Below, piece after piece: positions 1 to 15,200 of a stretch of 64,000 nucleotides of DNA. The stretch is from Alitta virens (Eukaryota; Annelida; Polychaeta; Phyllodocida; Nereididae), in the NCBI GenBank assembly GCA_932294295.1, contig OW028576.1:49122199-49186198 (forward strand). The letters are read 5' to 3'. A program made the translations under genes and the position numbers. Position 1 is the stretch's first letter, and each line of letters begins with the position of its first letter. The notes beneath the pieces are model-generated. The model did no database searches and was not told the DNA's origin. It worked only from the letters and a program-made list of their open reading frames with translations.

Positions 1-124
1 GTTTAATTTGACGGGCCGTTTTTAATGAAACTAACTGTACATCATGTTGCGACTTGTTACCGCACCAAGACATATTTTTGCGACTTTTTAGTCCACTTCA
101 ACATACAACAGTATTACTACTCAC

Positions 125-293
125 AGTAGCATTGTCAACCAGCACAGCAGTTATGTTGATGTCAGAATTGAAGGGAATTTTCCTCGTCATCATCTCGTTC
201 TGCCAGTCTGTTTGCAGTTTGTTCCTGAACTCTTGATTAAAAGGACCCGAGTAAGACAGGAACCCCGTACACAGCACGACGTCTCCTATCAGT
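125..293 (-). CDS. DNAH5/8: Dynein exon 66 (start of AAA5)
   Basis: Residues 3543-3599. [20 protein letters not shown] is the invariant start of AAA5. It ends in phase 0 at GTGAGT (124). The remaining exons lie left of the window. Two partial copies of its acceptor and first 35 bp lie upstream. Confidence 0.97.
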
Positions 294-3200
294 CTGACAA
301 CAAAAATATTATGTCATAAGATAAGATAGATAAGATAAGATAAGATTAGATAAGATGTGTGTAGGCTAAAGATAAGCTGATAGATTAGATACATATGAGA
401 TAACCTAAGGCAGGAATCAAGTGCACAGCATGTCTCCTAATCAGTCTGACAACAAAATATGTCTCCGTTATAAGATAAGATAGATCAGATTATAAGATAA
501 GATAAGATTGAGTGTAAGCTAAAGATAAGCTGATAGATTAGATAAACATATAAGATAACATACAAGACAGTCACAGGAATCAAGTGCACAGCACAATGTC
601 TCCTATCAGTCTGACAACAATATTATATCTCTGTTATAAGATTAAGATTAAGATGAGATAAGATTAGATAGACAAGATGACGTAGATGAGATACATCAGG
701 TAAGATTTGGTAAGATATAGTCAGGCCCAAAAGTTTACATACACTCCATTTGGTTTGCTGTTAAGAACTTAAAGAAGGGGTATTGCTTAATACATGCACA
801 GTTACCCCCAATTAACACAGTTACACCCAGTTTATCATATGAAGACATGCACTAGTCATATGTTGAAGTGTGTTAAACAACTACAAAGAAATAAGCACAG
901 CAAATTATTCAGGAAGACAAAATGAGACAATTACTCTACACAGCCAGTTACATTAAACTAAGCTAAAAAAAACACTTGGGATTTGCCACCACCAACAAGC
1001 ACATATATTAATACCAATGAAGACACGCTTCTTACCATGATAATACAAGGAGGGACTGGAATTGCAAAATATGTTCATGAATTGTTAATTGCAGTCTTGG
1101 AATATACATTTAAGTAATCCAACAAATCTATCAGAAATTGCTTTGATATTTCTTACAACCAATTCTATGACAAATGCTCTGATAACTTAAACATTTGGGA
1201 ATGTAGAGCATCATTAGCATCATTGGCACCTTACCTTTCGATCTGAGATTTGAACTCTTTACTTTGTTGCGTCCATCGGATTTTCTCGCCCGCCAGGCCA
1301 CCAATGAGAGCAGAGGCAGCTGTCATCTTTCGACGACAGGACTCTGCGTTATCCAGTAAGGTCTGTGAGAAAGTGATATACCAAAACATTGTCACTTAAC
1401 CATTCCATCTACTGCCTTTCCATTGTTGAATTTACACTTGAGAGATAATAGCATTTCATTTACCTTTAGGTAAATATATAAACCACAAGTAAATGATGAA
1501 TTAGATTTGTTTGTAAGTGGAGTAAATAGCAAATAAGATCCATATATGCTGTTACAACCAACAGCACTTACTGCCAAATTAGCTGAACTGGCAGATTCTA
1601 TTAGTTTATTTGGCAAAAACCATTCATGCTTACCATTCCCAGAAAACTTACTGGTATTTCTTAACAAGCCTTACATGTTGCTTGGCAAGCAAATTTGTGT
1701 GCCTGGCAAATTACCTTACTGACATTATAATGTTATGATCAGTGTTGCCAATTTGCGATTTCAGAGTCAATTTATGAAAAATTGAGGTCAGAAAAGTTTT
1801 AATTCATGCTACCAGCTAAACACCTGCACATTTTGTATATAATAAACTATGAATTTTGAAAATCGGACGAAAATTGAAGGAGCTGTGTAATAAAATGTAT
1901 TACGAAGCTACGACGCTAATGACGTTCATGACGTTCTGTACCTCATTTTGGTATTCTGTAGTATTGGCCAGGCAATATAACTGACAGTGATATTTGTCAG
2001 TGATATTTGATATTCTAAAATAAAATGATGTTATTTGTTTATTTGCCGTAAGCACCATTGGATGCAGCATGTGCCAAGCTGGTTCCAGAGTAAAATGTAC
2101 GAGCAGAATTTCTACCGATTAAAGATGTAAACCAATCAACCAATGTCAATTAAACTGATGCCATATGTAAAATTGAAATTTATCATGCTTGCATTAGGTT
2201 TTGCAGATTAATGATACATGATGACAATACCAATACAAAACAGTTCAGCTAAGCCCCATTACGTACTTAATTCTCTAACAAAGCAGCATAGTACCGTTCA
2301 GCTATGTTACGTACCTGTTTCTCAGACATAGCAGCATCGTACATGGCCTGCACCTTGTCCAGTTCTCTTTGTTTCTCATCCAGTTGGGCTTGAGCCGTAC
2401 CCAATTCTGCAGTTGCTAGATTAAGCTTTGCTTCTTGGATTGCTAGGTTGGCCTATAAATAAGTTATGATGCAAAGATGTTACGCACAAATCTCTACTCA
2501 GAAAACACAAAATTCAGTTTTCATTAACATAAGTATAACTGTGACCCTGCAAGTCACTTCCGAGGTTGATGCAGAGATGTTATGCTTATATTTTAACTTA
2601 AAAAATGACATTTTAACATTCTGAAACAATGAAATATTAGTCAGTGAGCCTACAAGTAAGTTTCAAGAAGGATGCTAAAATTTTATGCATAAAGAAAGTT
2701 CTGATCAATTGTCAGCTCGGAGTCCATTACCCCTCAGCAACCACTCCCGTAAATCAAACAGGGTGGGGCCTAGTTCAGTGGTAGCACGCTGGGCATCCAA
2801 CCACTGGGCCCTGGGTTCAATTCCCGGTTGAGCCCAAGTTGGATGGCTGTTTCATCCATCATCCATCATCTCATTGCCATGGTCCCTGCCTGTCCTAATT
2901 AGCCCATCAGGTGCAGAAATACAGGACATAAAGCCCTTATCCACTCACCCAGTAAATCAAACTTTATGTATATGAATTTAAACAAAAATCACTTCATGTA
3001 ACGCTCAACAACATACCTTCAGAGGTAGCACCTCCTTGTTAATTTCATAGAATGTCGCCATAGCCCTTGTCCAGGACAGCAATCCCGCTACGTCACCACA
3101 GACTTTTTTAGCGGACTCAAAAGTGAAGTCCTCCATGTTGAGATAAGGAGCAAGCAGCTCGACTGTTTCTCCATTGATTGAGTCTTTAGGGAACGTTTGC

Positions 3201-6200
3201 AAGGTCTGCAGGAATCCTCCAGAACTCATTAACTGGTATAATAAAGATGTATTGCACTCCATCATTATGTTAAATCAAGGTATAATAGGGTACTCCGTTG
3301 CATCACTGCAACATTGTATTGCCATGAGCAACTTGTACTCATGTGGATATCTATTGAAATATGCGGCAAAATTAAAAACGAGCTAATTGCAAATGACAAC
3401 GGATTGCAGCATCCCTAACCCTAACCCTAACCCTGACAGCTGTCGATTGTAAAATGTCATAGTGCACCATCTAGCAATAATATGTGACAGTAGTACAACG
3501 GAGCACTCAGCTGCACTCTATGTAATATAGGCATGTATATAATAAAATAAATGTCAGGCCATGTAAAATTAATTACTCAGTTCTCAGGCCACTTTTTGGT
3601 GGAACTTTATGAGAGGGAGGTCTTTTTTTTATTTATTTAGTCTTGTTTTTAATTTTGATTGAAGCATGCGTGGGAGTATATAGGCTCAATCATATCATTG
3701 TATGCTCTTTTTAACATGAATAAACTTGACAGTGAACAGATCTATACATTTCATGCCACTAGGGGTGCTGACGTTGGTTGCAATATCCACCAGATGGCGC
3801 TGACACCAAGCGCTGCCACCTAGTGGAAATTAGAGAAGTGGCAGGATTTTTATATTTTTATCAAATTAGGCCAAAAAAAGGGGGGCAGTGTGGCAATTTA
3901 AAATGAATGCGGGCGGGCTTGAGAACCAAGTACATAATTTTACATGGCGTTAGATATCGAACTATGTACATACTTTGAGCGACTCAGACCACGAAGGTTT
4001 GCAACAAAGTCTCTCAGGGTCCTGAGTGACCTGATCTAAACTTTTTTGAAAGAGCAAAAGTACAGCATCCATGATACGCATGATGAGGTGAGGAGGCTTG
4101 GCCAACTTTCTTACGGTTGAAATATGAGCTGCTTTGATTGTCTGAAAAAGAAACAATATAAATTCATCATAATAGGGGAATACTACAGGTAGTATGACAA
4201 ATCAATGTTGCTAATGATGTTACTGTATTTTTACACAATTTAGTATAAAACTTTGTTTTTATCTTGAAGGTCATTATACCCCCAGCCACTGACCTCTCTG
4301 TTAATCAAGAATACACAGTAAAAGAAATGGGCAACATATGCCAAAGAGAGCTTGGGGTGCCCTTCAAAGCCAAGAGGGTGGGGGCCTAGCTCGGTGGTAG
4401 CGCACTGCGCTTCTAACCATTGGGTCCTGGGTTCAATTCCCGGTCGAGCCTAAGTTGGATGGCTGTTTCATCTATCATCTCATTGCCTGTCCTAATTAGC
4501 CCACCAGATGCACATGTAAAGCCCTGATCCCCTCCTTGACAGCCACTTAATGTCAACTGCGAGGTGGCCTTAATAGTTCCACAGTACCTGCAAAGCGGCT
4601 TCTGCCATTGCTAGAGCGGGTTTAGCGGCCGCTAGTTTCCCCTCTGCCACTTCTTTCTCTTGATTGATTTCATCTACGATGGCTTGAGCTTTGTCTTTCA
4701 CTTTCAGGACGCCCGCTTTGACCTTCTCTGCAGCTTGGGCACTCTGTGTCACTTCTATAAGTACCTGAAGAAGCATACGTGGAAAGATTGTGAGTTAGAT
4801 GGTCACTACCATATTAGGCCAGTTAACTGTGTGTCTGCTGTGTTTTACGTCTTTCATTGTGCACACAAATACTAAGAAAAATGCATAAATTTTGACATTT
4901 CTGTACAGTTACATAATTAAAAATTTATCTTCGTTCAGGCAATGTGGCAGTGCGAAACGTGCCAACAGAAAAATATGCAGTTTTTTCTTTTTCCAAGAAA
5001 TAAAAAAATCTTATTTTCTAAGTTAAGGCTATTGAATGTATGGTATATCAGAGAAGTGTAATTAACAAATGGAAAAGTATGGTCTTCATACCACGGGCAC
5101 TTACAGCATTGGCATTTTTGTTAGCCACTTTCAAAGTTAAAGCTATTCAGACCTAACATATTCTCATAAGATGACCACTCACAGAATCAGCCTTTTTGTT
5201 AGCCACTTCCAGCTCTTTCTCCTTGACCACCAACTCTTTGGACAACTCGTCCACTGACACGGACGCTTCTATCAACTTCTCAAGACCGGTGTTCATCCTC
5301 TCTGCTAACTCTCCAATATGTCCGTGTTGCTCTGAGTAGATCTTTTTGTAGCCGTCAAGGAAAGATAGATAAGACTTAGGAGTGACGTGGGTCTGTCTCC
5401 GGAATCTGAAAAAATCAAGCAGAATGTTTCATCGCAGAAATCAACCATGGTGCATTATTGTCACCTGTCGTATTATAGTTCAAGAAGTTGCACCATAAGT
5501 CAGACTGATTTACCACGCATAATATCGCATAACAGAATCAGAGAAATTAAAGCCAGGCTTTGCAAGTTATTTGTAAGTTTCAAATATGGATAGAAGAATA
5601 ATTCAGGTTTACTGTGTGCAGCACAATGAAATAAATTGTTATAATAACTCGATGTAGGAATCACTTATTAATAATAGCTGTGATACCTATAGCCCCCCCC
5701 CCCCCCCCCGCCACAATAATAGCTTCTAGAATCTGCCAATATGATGAGAAGTGTGCCGAAAGAATTATGATAGGTTACAATGTTATCTAATAAGAAATTA
5801 ATTCTGATTCTGAGTTTCAACTAACAGTCTTACAAATGACCCTGAGAAAATCGGAGAAGCTAAAGACTCCTAAGTGTAAGATCAAATAAGTGCGGCATTA
5901 GAGAACACTTGTGAACTGACCTGTTAAAGTAGTCCACGCAAGCCTTAGCTACGTTGTCATGCACCACCCCCATGGTCTGCACTAGTTGTTGTTTGATTTG
6001 CTTGGTGGCCACGATGTTGTAGCTCATTAGGAAGTGACTAGCCACAGCGACCAGAGCGTCTTTTGGCCAGGGATTGAACCAATCCATGGTGCATCCAGAT
6101 ATCAGTCCAGGAAACTTCAATGAGCGGTTACGAAACTTCTCTCCAACCTGGATTCACATTGAAATTCAGTATTTATTAAACAAGAGACATATGGACATCA

Positions 6201-9200
6201 GACAAAAAAAAGAAGATATATGCATTATATAAAATGGTCAATTAAAAGGAAATGTGTTGCAGAAACACTTCACAAAGACAACAAAGCCGTCACTGTCATG
6301 AGGCACCTAAGGAGATTCAAGATGCCAAATTATGGCAATAAGTTTGCACACACCTGGAATAGAGGGTGCTTATTGTTCTTTTTTGACCTTGAACCGTTGG
6401 TATTATTACACTCGACCTTGAATATGTATTGCAATGGTCTACAAATCATGGGTGTAAGATAATTAAAGCACATACTGGTGAAAAGCAGAGGACGCAATGC
6501 AAGTTGTTTCTGGACCTGGAGATGAAAAAGTCGTAAAGATTTTCTGCGGTGGGAGGTCGTTTTGGCTGATCCCTTTTCATGACGGCGAATAATTCTCCTG
6601 TGATTTCATCCAGCTCGTCTTTAGCAAAAAGGTTGGAGACCTATGTGATAAAAAGAAAGGATTGGAGATGAGGCATACAGACGGGTTCGATACACAACTG
6701 ACACAATGTTCTTTGAGTGATACCTTAGCTGGGTATCATTCGCAAGATAGACTTACAATCTGATACTGTTATTTTCATACCCAAGTACAACTACTACATC
6801 AAATTAACGTAAGTGAAGGTCCAATTCATTGACTTAGGTAATAGCCAACAATAGACGAGTCATAGAACAAGTCTGGATAGGTATTCCTCTGTTTGGATCC
6901 TATCCCTATAGCAACGGCCTAAGAAGAAGGCCCTTTGTTCTATGGCCACTATAAATACAAGCAGACCCTATTCTTAAGGGTCTTAAGCCAGAATAAAGCT
7001 TCCACTTCACATCACTCCTGACTTTGTCTTCCATACGATACTATATAATTAGTGCCAGTAAATATAACATTCCTAAGATAAGACAAAATTGTATTTAAAG
7101 TCGGTGGTGACAAAATATCAATACAGATTTCTTACTTCTCCAGAGCTGAGGACGTTGTTCAGATACTCCAAGAAAGCCTCGTCCTTGATTTCATTATCCG
7201 TGAACACAAACGTGATCCCCTTCCCTTCTAAACCAGCCACTCTGTACAGGAATTTCAAGTCATCCATCAAGTTGCTTGAGTTGTAAGACCTGTCAAGAAA
7301 GTATAGGTACATCACAATTTTGTAATATCATTATATCCGCCTTAGGTAGCTGGTCATACAACCGTATTAAAAAGTCAGTTGGGACAAGTATGATAATTAA
7401 TTACTGTACATTTTTTATGTCCTTAACAATGAAAAGGTCTGATGAAATGACCTTAATGCTGTCTACTGCAATGAAATGACCTTAATGCTGTCTACTGCAA
7501 TGAAATGACCTTAATGCTGTCTACTGCAATGAAATAACCTTAAGCTGTCTACAATGCGACTGCCTGCCCCATCTCTAGTGATTTTAATTACTGGGTGAGC
7601 ACCTCGTGCGTCTACAGATTCTCCTTTGAGCAACTCACCAACATTTTTGCACAACTAACCCAGCCACTTCTGACCTATGGTCATCGATTCAAAGTTGCTC
7701 AATATTGTTCAAGGAATAAAAAACCGCCAGAATTAGGATATTATACGCTGTTTACGAAGCAGTCGGGAGGGGTGAATATTGAACTAACTTGTTCTGTCAG
7801 CATTACATTGTACATGCCTAGTGATATTGTAAAATTAGGTCACTTCAGTTTCCAGGGACCCTGAAGATTCAAGGGTCACGAGCAGAGACGGATCTTAATG
7901 TTCAGTTATTGCGGATCTTGAAATGAAAGTCAACCGACTGAACTTATATTGTTGAGAAATCTAATATCTAGAGCTTACAACACCATTACATCTAAATTAG
8001 CATTTTAGGACGCAGTTGTACTGAGTGGACATTATAAGTAATAGTGGATGGTGCCGTGGTCAATGTACAATTTCCTGATCCCACAAAACTCAATGTTGGA
8101 CTTGTTTAAATGACTGGGAGGGAGTTAAAGTAGTCGTTAGAGAAAGTCAAAGATCAGTGTGACAAGTGAAGGAGGCCATTTAAATAAGGAGAAATGACAA
8201 CACCATGAACTTGGATGAGGGGGCCTATCATCTCAGCCATGTTTATGACAGTTTGGACACAAATTCCATCTGTGACCAACAGCAGCAACACTAACTGTCC
8301 AGCCCATCGGTCTGAAGAAGCCAACAGAACTATATGTTGGTGAAACGTTACCAAGGTAAAAAATCACTTGTTTGTGTAAAGAGAACTCTTCATATATTGT
8401 TTAATTACCCGTCTGCTAGGATCGATCAACAACCTACCTTGTCAGCGTGATCTGGAAAATCTTGTATCCGGCAATGAAGGAGGCCAATCTTGTCAATGAC
8501 TGTTTGCCAGATCCTCCTACCCCCACCAAAAGAGCGTTACCTCTAGGGGTGCAAATTATGCGTGACACCTTGATCAGATGGGTCATGGCGTCCTTGAAAA
8601 ACACCAGGTCAATATGAGCGCCTCGCACTGACTCGTTGTAAGCGAGCATAAATGAGGCGAGTCTGTCTCTCAAGGCATCCATGTTAGGGACCTGTAATGT
8701 ATAGTATGAAAAGCGCAATTAGCAGATACATCAAACATACAGAAGACGAATTGAACTGAAACATTCATAGGGAGGAAACCTACCACCAGAGGTCAGTGCT
8801 ACCCACTTAAGCAGATAAACATTATCTGATGACATCATCTATCCAGTGATGTCATTCTTTTGTACATTTGATGATGATCTCTAACTGTTCTTTATCTGCT
8901 TTGGTGGCAGCGCCCTCTGCTGGTTTTTCTCATTATTAGCCACTTCTTAGTAATGTATCTTGCGTTGGGTACAATTAAATTTGAAGTGACTTAATCAGTC
9001 CAAGGTACACAAGATGACAGAAGTAGGAAACACTTGACCGTGACATCATAAGACCCAGTCTACCCAAATATTCACACTAATAAAATTTGGTATTTTATAA
9101 TAGCAATTAATTTTTCCACATACAACACCTCCTTGTTGAACTATATATATTCTACTATACCGAAAATAAATATCACACATCTACTGTTCGTTTATAAAAA

Positions 9201-12200
9201 GATTTTCACCTTTTCGTAGATTTTAGGAGCCTCCAGATCAGCATCGTCCCCCTCCTCTCCAGTCGGTTCAGGGGCGTCTTGTAAGAAATCCACGAAATAC
9301 GGTTCTTCATCAACCTCATCCAGGTACTCATCCCCTAAGTCTGATTTGATGGTCTTTATTATGCACTGGATGAACCAATCCGCGTCTTCTGAATTGGTGA
9401 ATCTGAAATTAACATACGTTATACTCCATATGATACCTCTTCCATTGTTCTTAGAGTGATGTAACCAATGGCAACAACTCAAACAATCAAACGAATGAGT
9501 AGATATGCCATTAGTTAGTTACACCTTTATAGTCGAGGGTTAGCTATTACATGTATCAGAATGACATGAATTAATTGTGGAATAAATTTGCATGGAATCA
9601 CATTCAGAAATTATTTTGATCTGCTAAGTGGCACTAAACTCCACGGGATTCATATTAGTTAATAGTAAAGTTCATATTAGTTAATAGTAAGGTTCATATT
9701 AGTTAATATTAAGGTTCATATTAGTTAATATTAAGGTTCATATTAGTTAATAGTAAGGTTCATATTAGTTAATAGTAGGGTTCATATTAGTTAATAGTAA
9801 GGTTCATATTAGTTAATAGTAAGGTTCATATTAGTTAATAGTAAGGTTCATATTAGTTAATAGTAAGGTTCATATTAGTTAATAGTAAGGTTCATATTAG
9901 TTAATAGTAAGGTTCATATTAGTTAATAGTAAAGTTCATATTAGTAACTATAGATTTTCTGCCTTTAAAGCTGCACTGTTTGCCAAAGTTACAATTTTCT
10001 GAAGCTTCATGAAATAGTTGAAAATGACCTTTTTCAATCAAGGCACACTAAATTTGTGTAAGCTCATGATTCTATCAGGCATTAATTACAAAAAATAAAT
10101 CATACATTGAGAACACATCCAGACCAAAACATTGGAAACATAATGGATATGGCATCATCATCCATTGTTCAGTATTGTGATGTCATCACTTGGTTTGTTC
10201 ACATAGTGAATTTTTGATGGCATGAAAAACTCTATTTATATTATTTGTTGTACCTTAAAGTTAAATTGCTGTGCACAAATGAGCATTTAATGGTAAAAAA
10301 TTTCATGAGACAAGAAGGTAGTATTGGTTTATATAATTATTTGCCAATGCTAAATCTACAGACATAGGAAATTTAAGTGTGTCATTTACGTCTTGGCCAA
10401 GAAAGGTTTCATAGATACCACCAGCGCAGAAACCACCAGTTTATAGTATAGTGGTAATACAGTCTGTACCGTCTTCAGATTCAATCAGGGCATTCCCAAT
10501 AAGGAACTCACCTGTCAGCAATGACACGAGTGCACTCATGCTTCCACAGTGATAAGATCGTCCGTTTGTCCCGGCATTCGTCTCCCGCTATCTTCAGCAT
10601 CCCTTCCCAAATACGGGACAAATCTCGCAAATTGAAGATGTAGTGGAACTTGGCTGGGGTCGGCAGCATCTTGACCTAGCAATGGTAAACGTAAAATGTG
10701 TACAGTGTTAATGATTAAGCCTACGTATGGTGCAAATTCTCATGGTTATTATTTATTATTGTAGGTGCAGAACCTATTTGTGCTCCCTATATTTGTTTTT
10801 TTATTTATTTATTTATCTTTATTGACATGTGGTTTTACATTAAAACAATACAAACATCATATGTGGAAACATAAACCACCCAGCCCCATAAGGGCTTATA
10901 TGTCACTCCATTTTAGTGCTTAAATAGGTGACGTAAATAACAAAAAGTAGCCGTTTTTTTATTTCCATAGCTTTCAGCAAAAAGTTAGCCAATTGTACCT
11001 GATATTTGTTATTAATAAACACAAATTTTTCAAAATCATCATTCTCATCAAAATTACTATTAATGTTACTAATATTATTATAAAAACTAGTTCTTATATC
11101 ATTATAGGCATTACATACACATAGTACATGATATTCATCTTCTATATTATTTGTAACTGTGTAATTCTGTTACTAACAGAATTACATAGTTAACAAACTC
11201 TGTGCTCCCTGTATATGTGTGCTTCCCCGTTACTTGATGTAGGATGTTTCCTAGCAAATATTTTTTTAATTGTACCAGCGAGAGATTTCATTCATATTGT
11301 GTGCTAATTTGTATATTTTGTGTAAATATGAACATTGTATTTTTTATGCTCCATACCACATTCAGTGGTCTAAGCCAAAAAGAAACTTGAATCTAAAAGT
11401 TTCCTTGATGAATCTCGGATCTCTAACTTTCCTCAGCTCTAGCTCGCAGGCAAAGTACATACCTTAGTCCTCTGCCAGAGAACTCTCGTAGCAGGAACAA
11501 GAAGTTCCACCATCTCACAAACCTCCGAGGTGAATCGGGTTGAACAGAAATACCCGCTGCCAATTATACCTGTAATTACACAAAGGCCATTTTAAATTTA
11601 ATGGCACCTAGTTACTTCTGAAAATGTTCTGGTCAATCATCTTAAAAAAAAATGGAACAGCCCTAATTTAGTAATGTTGGCCCTGGGAATAACCGGAGAC
11701 TCTTTGATCTCATAATTTACATGCTAGACCCTGCTTTGATGCCAGAGAGAGGCACCTCTCTGAGACATGACACTAACATTAGTCATGTAAAGTGTTTGAC
11801 CAACTTTTTTTAAATAAATAAGAAATTGGTATGAGAGTCTTTGACTGTCCAACTTTCCAACTAGAAAATTGAAAGTAAAATGTTTATTACCGAAACAAAG
11901 AATGTAAGACTGCTAGTACTTTCTACATACCGAAAATCTTATCGATAGAGGCATTGGATGGGAGGGTGCAGTTGAAGATGCTGAACTGTCTCTTTAGTCT
12001 CTCAGGGATGTCATTCCTTCCTCCTCCAGGCTGAATCATCGCTGCCATCAGCTGAATATCTACGATGTGGAGAAAATCTCCTGGCTTCTCTAAACTGTAC
12101 ATTCCCTGCATCTCCATCATTTGGCGAGTGATTTCGTTTGTCACCTGAGGTCAAAATATCAGTAATATTATAAAGAAGATGAATAATAAGATTGTCAATT

Positions 12201-15200
12201 GCATGAGCAAGGGGCAGATTGATAGTACATGTAATGAGGCAAGTAAAAGATCCCACCCATGGGGTAGATGTAACATAGGTGGACCCCTCCTCTCTCTCAC
12301 CTCATCAATCAACTCTCGATAGTGGCAAGAACTTGCCTTAGAGGGCTGTACTTGCCATATCTATCTATCTATCTATCAATCTGTAATGCAAATAGAGATG
12401 TTATTGAAATTTACCTGACATCGAACCAATAAAATACTGATACATATTGTGTTTTTGAGATTTAAAATCCCAGCCATTGCTGCTTTTGATTTACTTTTTT
12501 CTTTTCTTTTTTTGGCAAGGTCACTGCACTCCTGTATTTTACACAAGACCAGCATCAATTTATGACAAAATAAAATTGGGTTTTGTTTGCCTGCCTGAAG
12601 GACCAGTACACAGTACCAGGCAATTGCCAATGAGTCCGGTGCTAACTTAATGCCCGACTTTCTCACTCTAATAATACCAAATATAGCATAGCAGTTAACA
12701 TGCTATTTCTTTCAGTACTTGCTTATTTACTCTTATCGTTTCGTGTTTATTTAAGTATCTCTCACCTGATCTCCCCATTCATTTATTACGGGCATATTGA
12801 CATCATCTATGAAGCAAGTCATTCTTCGTCCACCAGGTGGCCCGTAGGTGCTGCCCATCCGCTTGTCCACATAACTCTCTATTGTCCTCTGAAGAAATAA
12901 AAGTTCATTTATGGCATTTTTAAATAAGATAATCATTTCTAATGTGGTTACAATTTGCTGATTCGCAATAACATGGCACAAGCAGTCTGTCATTTTGATA
13001 ACAGATGATTTAATGATTAAACAGCTGTATCACGAACATAGCCAATGTACTCAGGGATAATTATTCTCCGTTTTATATAATATGTTGTTAATCAAAAATT
13101 TAGATGCCAATTAAATTTGCACCGTCCTACTAAGCAGATTGAAATTAACATTGTCCAGTGACAGTGACACCTAAGATCATCAGTTATTATATATCCTAGA
13201 ACTGTACAAACTGAAAAGTGAAATGTCCCACCCTTGAAGTGAAACTGTAAACATGATGTGTGTTAATTACTGGTGTCACGATGATCGATTATACTCGATC
13301 ATCAGTCATTTTGTCTCAGAATTTGATCGATTACTAATTTTGTATAATTGATTTTTTATTTTTTTTAACACATCAGTTGCTCATCAAAAAATTTAAAAGA
13401 AAATCTATTGCACTTCCTCCCTTTAGGAGTTTCATATAATCATGAATAACTTGAGATATTATAAGATAAATGACTTTAGATATTATAAATTGTATTTACG
13501 TACAGAGACCTTTAATTATCTTGGACAAACTAGTTATGATAGCACACAAACCGTCGAATCAAACGATCGGTTGGTGCACCCAAATTGATGATCAACTACC
13601 AAAATGTTATTGATTGACATCACTAGTGTTAATGGCAGTTTAATTACTTCGCTGAACTAGTACATTACCATGTATACCTATCACTGTCTATCATAATAAG
13701 CGGCACCCTCCATCAAAAATAACACCATTTATCTTTATGTCTATTTGTAAATAACATCTCAGTGTCCAACGCTGGTTAAACACTATCTTAGAGAGGACTA
13801 CAATTTGAATGCACTAATATACTGTAGACGCAGATTTACCTGGAACATGACGGGCAAAGTAGCGGAGGAGAAGTTGAAGCTCTTTGTCAGTTGTTCCTCA
13901 GGGTTGTACCTTGCCTGGTAACCTTTGATCATGACCGTCTTTGCTGTTCCTTGTTCTCCGATTAACAGCACAGCCTGAAAAGGATATTTCAACATTTAAT
14001 TCTCTTTACTTCAGCTCACTCAATTCTCCTTAAATAATAAAAATGATCATTTTATTTTGCCTCAAAATTAGAGAATTTGCAATATCATAAATAAAATATA
14101 AATCCAGTATAATCTAGATTAACATAAAAACTGTTTATAAAACCATAATAATATTAAAATACAATATATCTCATTAAAAGCATGGCATTAGCATCATCTT
14201 GAGGAGCTGTTTGTCGGCCGGAGTATATGATTTCATCGAAGTTTCACAACTGTCAATGATGCCATAATTACAGAGATTAATTTTGAGCTTTCTTACACAG
14301 TCTTTGGTAAGTTTTTCATTAAACAGGACTGTAATCACACAAGCTTTAAATTATGTCTCTTTATGTTTAATGTGGATCACTGGCAGCTCCTGACTGCATT
14401 GCTCTTGTGGAGCAGTCGGGACGTCATCTCAAGATAATGACATTAGAGGCAGCGTTTGTTTAAATGCTTTTGAAAAGTAAACTGGATAGATTGGTAATAA
14501 ATAGTTATTATCCCGAAATCATTGTCATCCTTCGCTTCACCTGGACAATGATTCTGTCAGGCTGAAAACCAGGCTCTTGGGCTTTAAAAACAAACCATTT
14601 CAACCTTGTAAAACATGTTCTTGTTGTAATAATCATACAATGATTAAAAAAAAAGAATTCTTTTTTTTTACTGCTACAAGTGATGGCCAGTTAGCCTTAG
14701 AAAGTTCCTTCTCATTTGTATTCTCAAACTACTTCTTCTTCCAGTAATGCGCATAACTCCGTGGAGTATTGTTGCGAATGGAGATACAAGACTGTGTCGC
14801 TTGAAGCAGGATTCATGAAAATCTAAAAACTCGCTGATAAAATCTGTGATAAAATCTGGTTGTTAAAAGGCTAAAATCAGTCTTGAGAGTTTATCTTAAT
14901 ATAGCTTATGTGCTGATCCCAGTTTTGGATGAATCAAGGGATTCAGCATTGACCAGAGACTGAGGCAGTACATTCCAGATGTTAATTGCTGATGGAAAGA
15001 AGGAGTCCTGGTAGCTCGTTATGCAGCATGAAGGTGGTATGAACTTGCTGCCCTCTAGTGGTTGTGTTGGAAGTTACAATTAATGTTCTTGGGATCTCGA
15101 CAAACTTGAACAATAAATGACCAATCTGACCAGATTCTGTCAGGCTGGAAACCAGGCACTTAGGCAGCCAGGAAAACCATATCACCCTCATAAAACATGT

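Noticed and set aside
2762..2840. Possible tRNA genes (also at 4377 and 45361)
   Set aside because: A and B boxes are present, but the cloverleaf stems do not pair properly and each copy has a SINE body, so these are SINE heads.
9640..9950. CRISPR-like regular repeat
   Set aside because: Units are head-to-tail with no spacers, in an animal intron; a minisatellite.
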